DNA from: Rhodococcus sp. G-MC3
GTDB taxonomy: Bacteria; Actinomycetota; Actinomycetes; Mycobacteriales; Mycobacteriaceae
Reading direction: 5' to 3'
Length of the DNA: 64,000 bases
Assembly (NCBI RefSeq): GCF_030063335.1
Contig: NZ_JASISW010000024.1
Span: 21,690 to 85,689, forward strand
Positions within the stretch are counted from its first letter, which is position 1; the number at the start of each line of letters is the position of its first letter. Positions 62,631-64,000 of the stretch are shown here, piece by piece. Position numbers and translations under genes: made by a program. The notes under the pieces were generated by a model, which saw only the letters and a list, made by a program, of their open reading frames with translations, did not search any database and was not told where the DNA came from.

Positions 62631-62649
62631 GCGGGAAACTACAGTGACC
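62617..62649 (+). repeat. 17-base tandem duplication at the senX3-regX3 junction
   Basis: AACTACAGTGA occurs at 62620-62630 and again at 62637-62647. The first copy holds the senX3 stop, the second the regX3 start. The flanking GAGA/GGGA also match, giving a repeat of about 17 bases. Confidence 0.85.
62627..62647 (+). CDS. Possible six-codon mini-cistron coupling senX3 to regX3
   Basis: GTG AGC GGG AAA CTA CAG TGA, a hexapeptide MSGKLQ. Its GTG overlaps the senX3 stop (GTGA) and its TGA overlaps the regX3 GTG (GTGA). A strong AAGGAG (62614-62619) is spaced seven bases from its start, whereas regX3 itself has only GGGA. The translation start that served regX3 before the duplication now probably reads this leader. 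Translation is inferred, not shown. Confidence 0.5.
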   Translation: MSGKLQ

Positions 62650-63333
62650 AACGTGTTGATCGTCGAGGACGAAGAATCGTTGGCCGATCCTCTGGCTTTT
62701 CTTCTGCGCAAAGAAGGCTTCGACACCACCGTCGTGGGCGACGGCCCTTCGGCGCTCGCAGAATTCGACAGGGCTGGAGCAGATATCGTTCTCCTCGACC
62801 TGATGCTGCCCGGGATGAGCGGAACCGACGTGTGCAAGCAATTGCGTGCACGATCGGGTGTTCCGGTTATCATGGTGACCGCACGGGACAGTGAGATCGA
62901 CAAGGTGGTCGGGCTCGAACTCGGCGCCGACGACTATGTCACCAAGCCGTACTCGGCACGCGAGCTCATTGCGCGCATTCGCGCGGTGCTGCGACGGGGG
63001 AGCGACGCCGAGCTCGACGGCGCAGCCGATACCGGTGTGCTGGAAGCGGGCCCGGTGCGGATGGACGTCGAACGTCACGTCGTGATGGTCAACGCCGAGC
63101 AGATCACGTTGCCGCTCAAGGAATTCGATCTACTCGAATACCTGTTGCGCAACTCGGGACGAGTGCTCACGCGCGGTCAGTTGATCGATCGAGTGTGGGG
63201 CGCGGACTACGTCGGCGACACGAAAACCCTTGATGTACACGTGAAGCGGTTGCGGTCGAAGATCGAGAGCGATCCAGCCAAGCCGGAGCATCTCGTGACC
63301 GTCCGCGGATTGGGATACAAACTCGAAGGTTAG
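62644..63333 (+). CDS. regX3: Response regulator RegX3
   Basis: 229 residues from GTG 62644 ([17 protein letters not shown]). OmpR/PhoB family: receiver with acidic pair Glu8/Asp9, phosphoacceptor Asp52 in LLDLMLPGMSG and Lys101 in VTKPYSARE. The winged-helix DNA-binding domain has LPLKEFDLLEYLLRN and GDTKTLDVHVKRLRSKIE. Activates phosphate-starvation genes. Its translation appears coupled via the mini-cistron. The dispersed hairpin repeat lies downstream. Confidence 0.96.
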   Translation: MTNVLIVEDEESLADPLAFLLRKEGFDTTVVGDGPSALAEFDRAGADIVLLDLMLPGMSGTDVCKQLRARSGVPVIMVTARDSEIDKVVGLELGADDYVTKPYSARELIARIRAVLRRGSDAELDGAADTGVLEAGPVRMDVERHVVMVNAEQITLPLKEFDLLEYLLRNSGRVLTRGQLIDRVWGADYVGDTKTLDVHVKRLRSKIESDPAKPEHLVTVRGLGYKLEG

Positions 63334-63346
63334 GCGACTTCGTCGC

Positions 63347-63390
63347 ACGTGAGTGGAAATACGTTGCAGGGGACGTATTTCCACTCACAT
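63347..63390. repeat. Palindromic hairpin repeat between regX3 and a convergent gene
   Basis: 18-bp arms (63347-63364 and 63373-63390) with one G-T pair, sequence ACGTGAGTGGAAATACGT, loop TGCAGGGG. Same family as the hairpin at 18409-18460. It is positioned as a bidirectional terminator. Confidence 0.85.
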
Positions 63391-63394
63391 GTCA

Positions 63395-63724
63395 TTAGAA
63401 CGGGTTGTAGACCCAGGTGTCGCGGAACGGTGAGCTCGCAACGTCGACGAGCCAATGACCTTCCTGCCTGCACTGTTTCACGACGTAGTGGCCGTCGCCG
63501 CGGCACTCGATCAGCCTGCTCGTTCCCCACGGACTGACGACGATCGATCGAAGCGCACTCTGAGCCGCACTGCCCGAATCAATTCCGCCTGGCTCGAGCA
63601 CGCCGACGAACTGCCCGGTCGCGTCGTACCAGTTGTTGTCGATTTCGTCGGCCGACGCGGTGGGCGCCAGCATCGCGGCCGCGCCCAAGGCAATGGCGGT
63701 TGCTGCGAGCATCTTCTTCATCAT
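63395..63724 (-). CDS. Small secreted protein
   Basis: 109 residues from ATG 63724 with GAGAGG upstream. A Sec-type signal peptide (MMKKMLAATAIALGAAAMLAPTASA) with the AxA cleavage site is followed by an 84-residue mature part containing two Cys (LIECRGDGHYVVKQCRQEGHW) and WYDATGQFVGVLEPGG. Not recognised; a typical short exported actinobacterial protein, likely with one disulfide. Confidence 0.75.
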   Translation of the reverse strand: MMKKMLAATAIALGAAAMLAPTASADEIDNNWYDATGQFVGVLEPGGIDSGSAAQSALRSIVVSPWGTSRLIECRGDGHYVVKQCRQEGHWLVDVASSPFRDTWVYNPF

Positions 63725-63753
63725 TGTTGAGTAGCCTCTCGGTTCGATAGTTC

Positions 63754-63772
63754 CCGACAATCACATTGTCGG
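63754..63772. promoter_or_regulatory. CCGACAAT-CAC-ATTGTCGG inverted repeat
   Basis: 8-bp perfect arms, 30 bases upstream of the secreted protein start. Good candidate operator for it. A second palindrome, CGGGTGAA-A-TTCACCCG (63800-63816), is 30 bases further upstream. Confidence 0.5.
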
Positions 63773-63852
63773 AACGAAGTGAACCGGAGAAGAGCTTTTC
63801 GGGTGAAATTCACCCGGAAAGGATCAGACGGCGATGGTGCCCTGATTCCGTT

Positions 63853-63870
63853 GTGAGTGGAAATACGTCG
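63853..63870. repeat. Half copy of the hairpin repeat near the window end
   Basis: GTGAGTGGAAATACGTCG matches one arm of the 63347-63390 element, and no complementary arm follows within the window. From 63871 to 64000 there is no gene that I can support; a frame from ATG 63904 is open to the end of the window (MDPAAGLRCFGARWG...) but unrecognised. Confidence 0.6.
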
Positions 63871-64000
63871 CCTGGAGCCTGTTGCTGAATTATTTTGTCG
63901 GTGATGGATCCTGCGGCAGGGCTGCGGTGTTTCGGTGCCCGATGGGGGGTGTATTTCCTGTCATCGGGTGCCCGGGGGCCCGCAGGGCCCGTGCCGATCA

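Noticed and set aside
1..64000. tRNA, rRNA genes, CRISPR arrays, prophage or complete insertion sequences
   Set aside because: No cloverleaf, conserved rRNA stretch, regularly spaced repeats with unique spacers, integrase or transposase gene was recognised by reading both strands; short repeats seen are directly tandem, without spacers.

Overview
The window is chromosomal DNA of a high-GC, mycolic-acid-type actinobacterium, most likely a Rhodococcus or a close Nocardiaceae relative. The signs are uniform GC-rich codon use, many GTG/TTG starts, a mycothiol gene (mshA), RamB, an HbhA-like protein, a PPOX/F420-type reductase, an IdeR-type iron box and SenX3-RegX3. From general knowledge, the backbone follows the Mycobacterium tuberculosis order Rv0462 (lpd) to Rv0491 (regX3): lpd, ramB, icl, fadB2, TetR, DUF445, HTH, hbhA, DUF2516, deoC, DUF2993, DUF2505, murB, lprQ-type L,D-transpeptidase, SDR, ROK, mshA, ybjN, gpm, senX3, regX3. 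Genes absent from that order are spliced in. No rRNA, tRNA, CRISPR array or complete insertion sequence was recognised.

Region 1 (1-13.7 kb). The 3' part of lpd is followed by a CMD-family protein, a Ser/Thr dehydratase and a small XRE regulator coupled to two tandem paralogous membrane proteins. Next comes an agmatine/putrescine island. Agmatine deiminase and N-carbamoylputrescine amidase would make putrescine. A copper amine oxidase and an aminobutyraldehyde dehydrogenase, together with a permease and a universal stress protein, would take it toward GABA. A TetR regulator faces a perfect operator in front of the amidase gene.

Region 2 (13.7-23.4 kb). RamB, an SPW-type membrane protein, isocitrate lyase and 3-hydroxybutyryl-CoA dehydrogenase form the acetate/glyoxylate block. 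Directly downstream is a MetE-like protein that has lost three of four zinc ligands and the proton-donor His. A small membrane protein, a zinc alcohol dehydrogenase and PPK2 follow.

Region 3 (23.4-43.3 kb). This holds a PPOX reductase, secreted lipase, iron-siderophore binding lipoprotein under an iron box, DJ-1/PfpI protein, TetR, DUF445, HTH-HbhA, DUF2516, MerR with a hydrolase, PurU, methyltransferases, DeoC, DUF2993, an orphan AbiEi-type protein, an MmyB-type regulator with a divergent SDR, paired DUF2505 proteins, MurB and a metallo-beta-lactamase/Rieske fusion.

Region 4 (43.4-64 kb). An L,D-transpeptidase, SDR, ROK protein, hydrolase, mshA and ybjN come first. A complete BmpA-type nucleoside ABC importer, an acyl-CoA ligase, a possibly frameshifted membrane gene, a carboxylesterase and LtrA are then inserted before gpm and senX3-regX3.

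The most unusual observations are the zinc-ligand-less MetE; short tandem duplications sitting on stop codons (three genes plus senX3); a six-codon mini-cistron between senX3 and regX3 made by one of them; a dispersed hairpin repeat that overlaps the metE start; and the XRE-controlled membrane protein pair.
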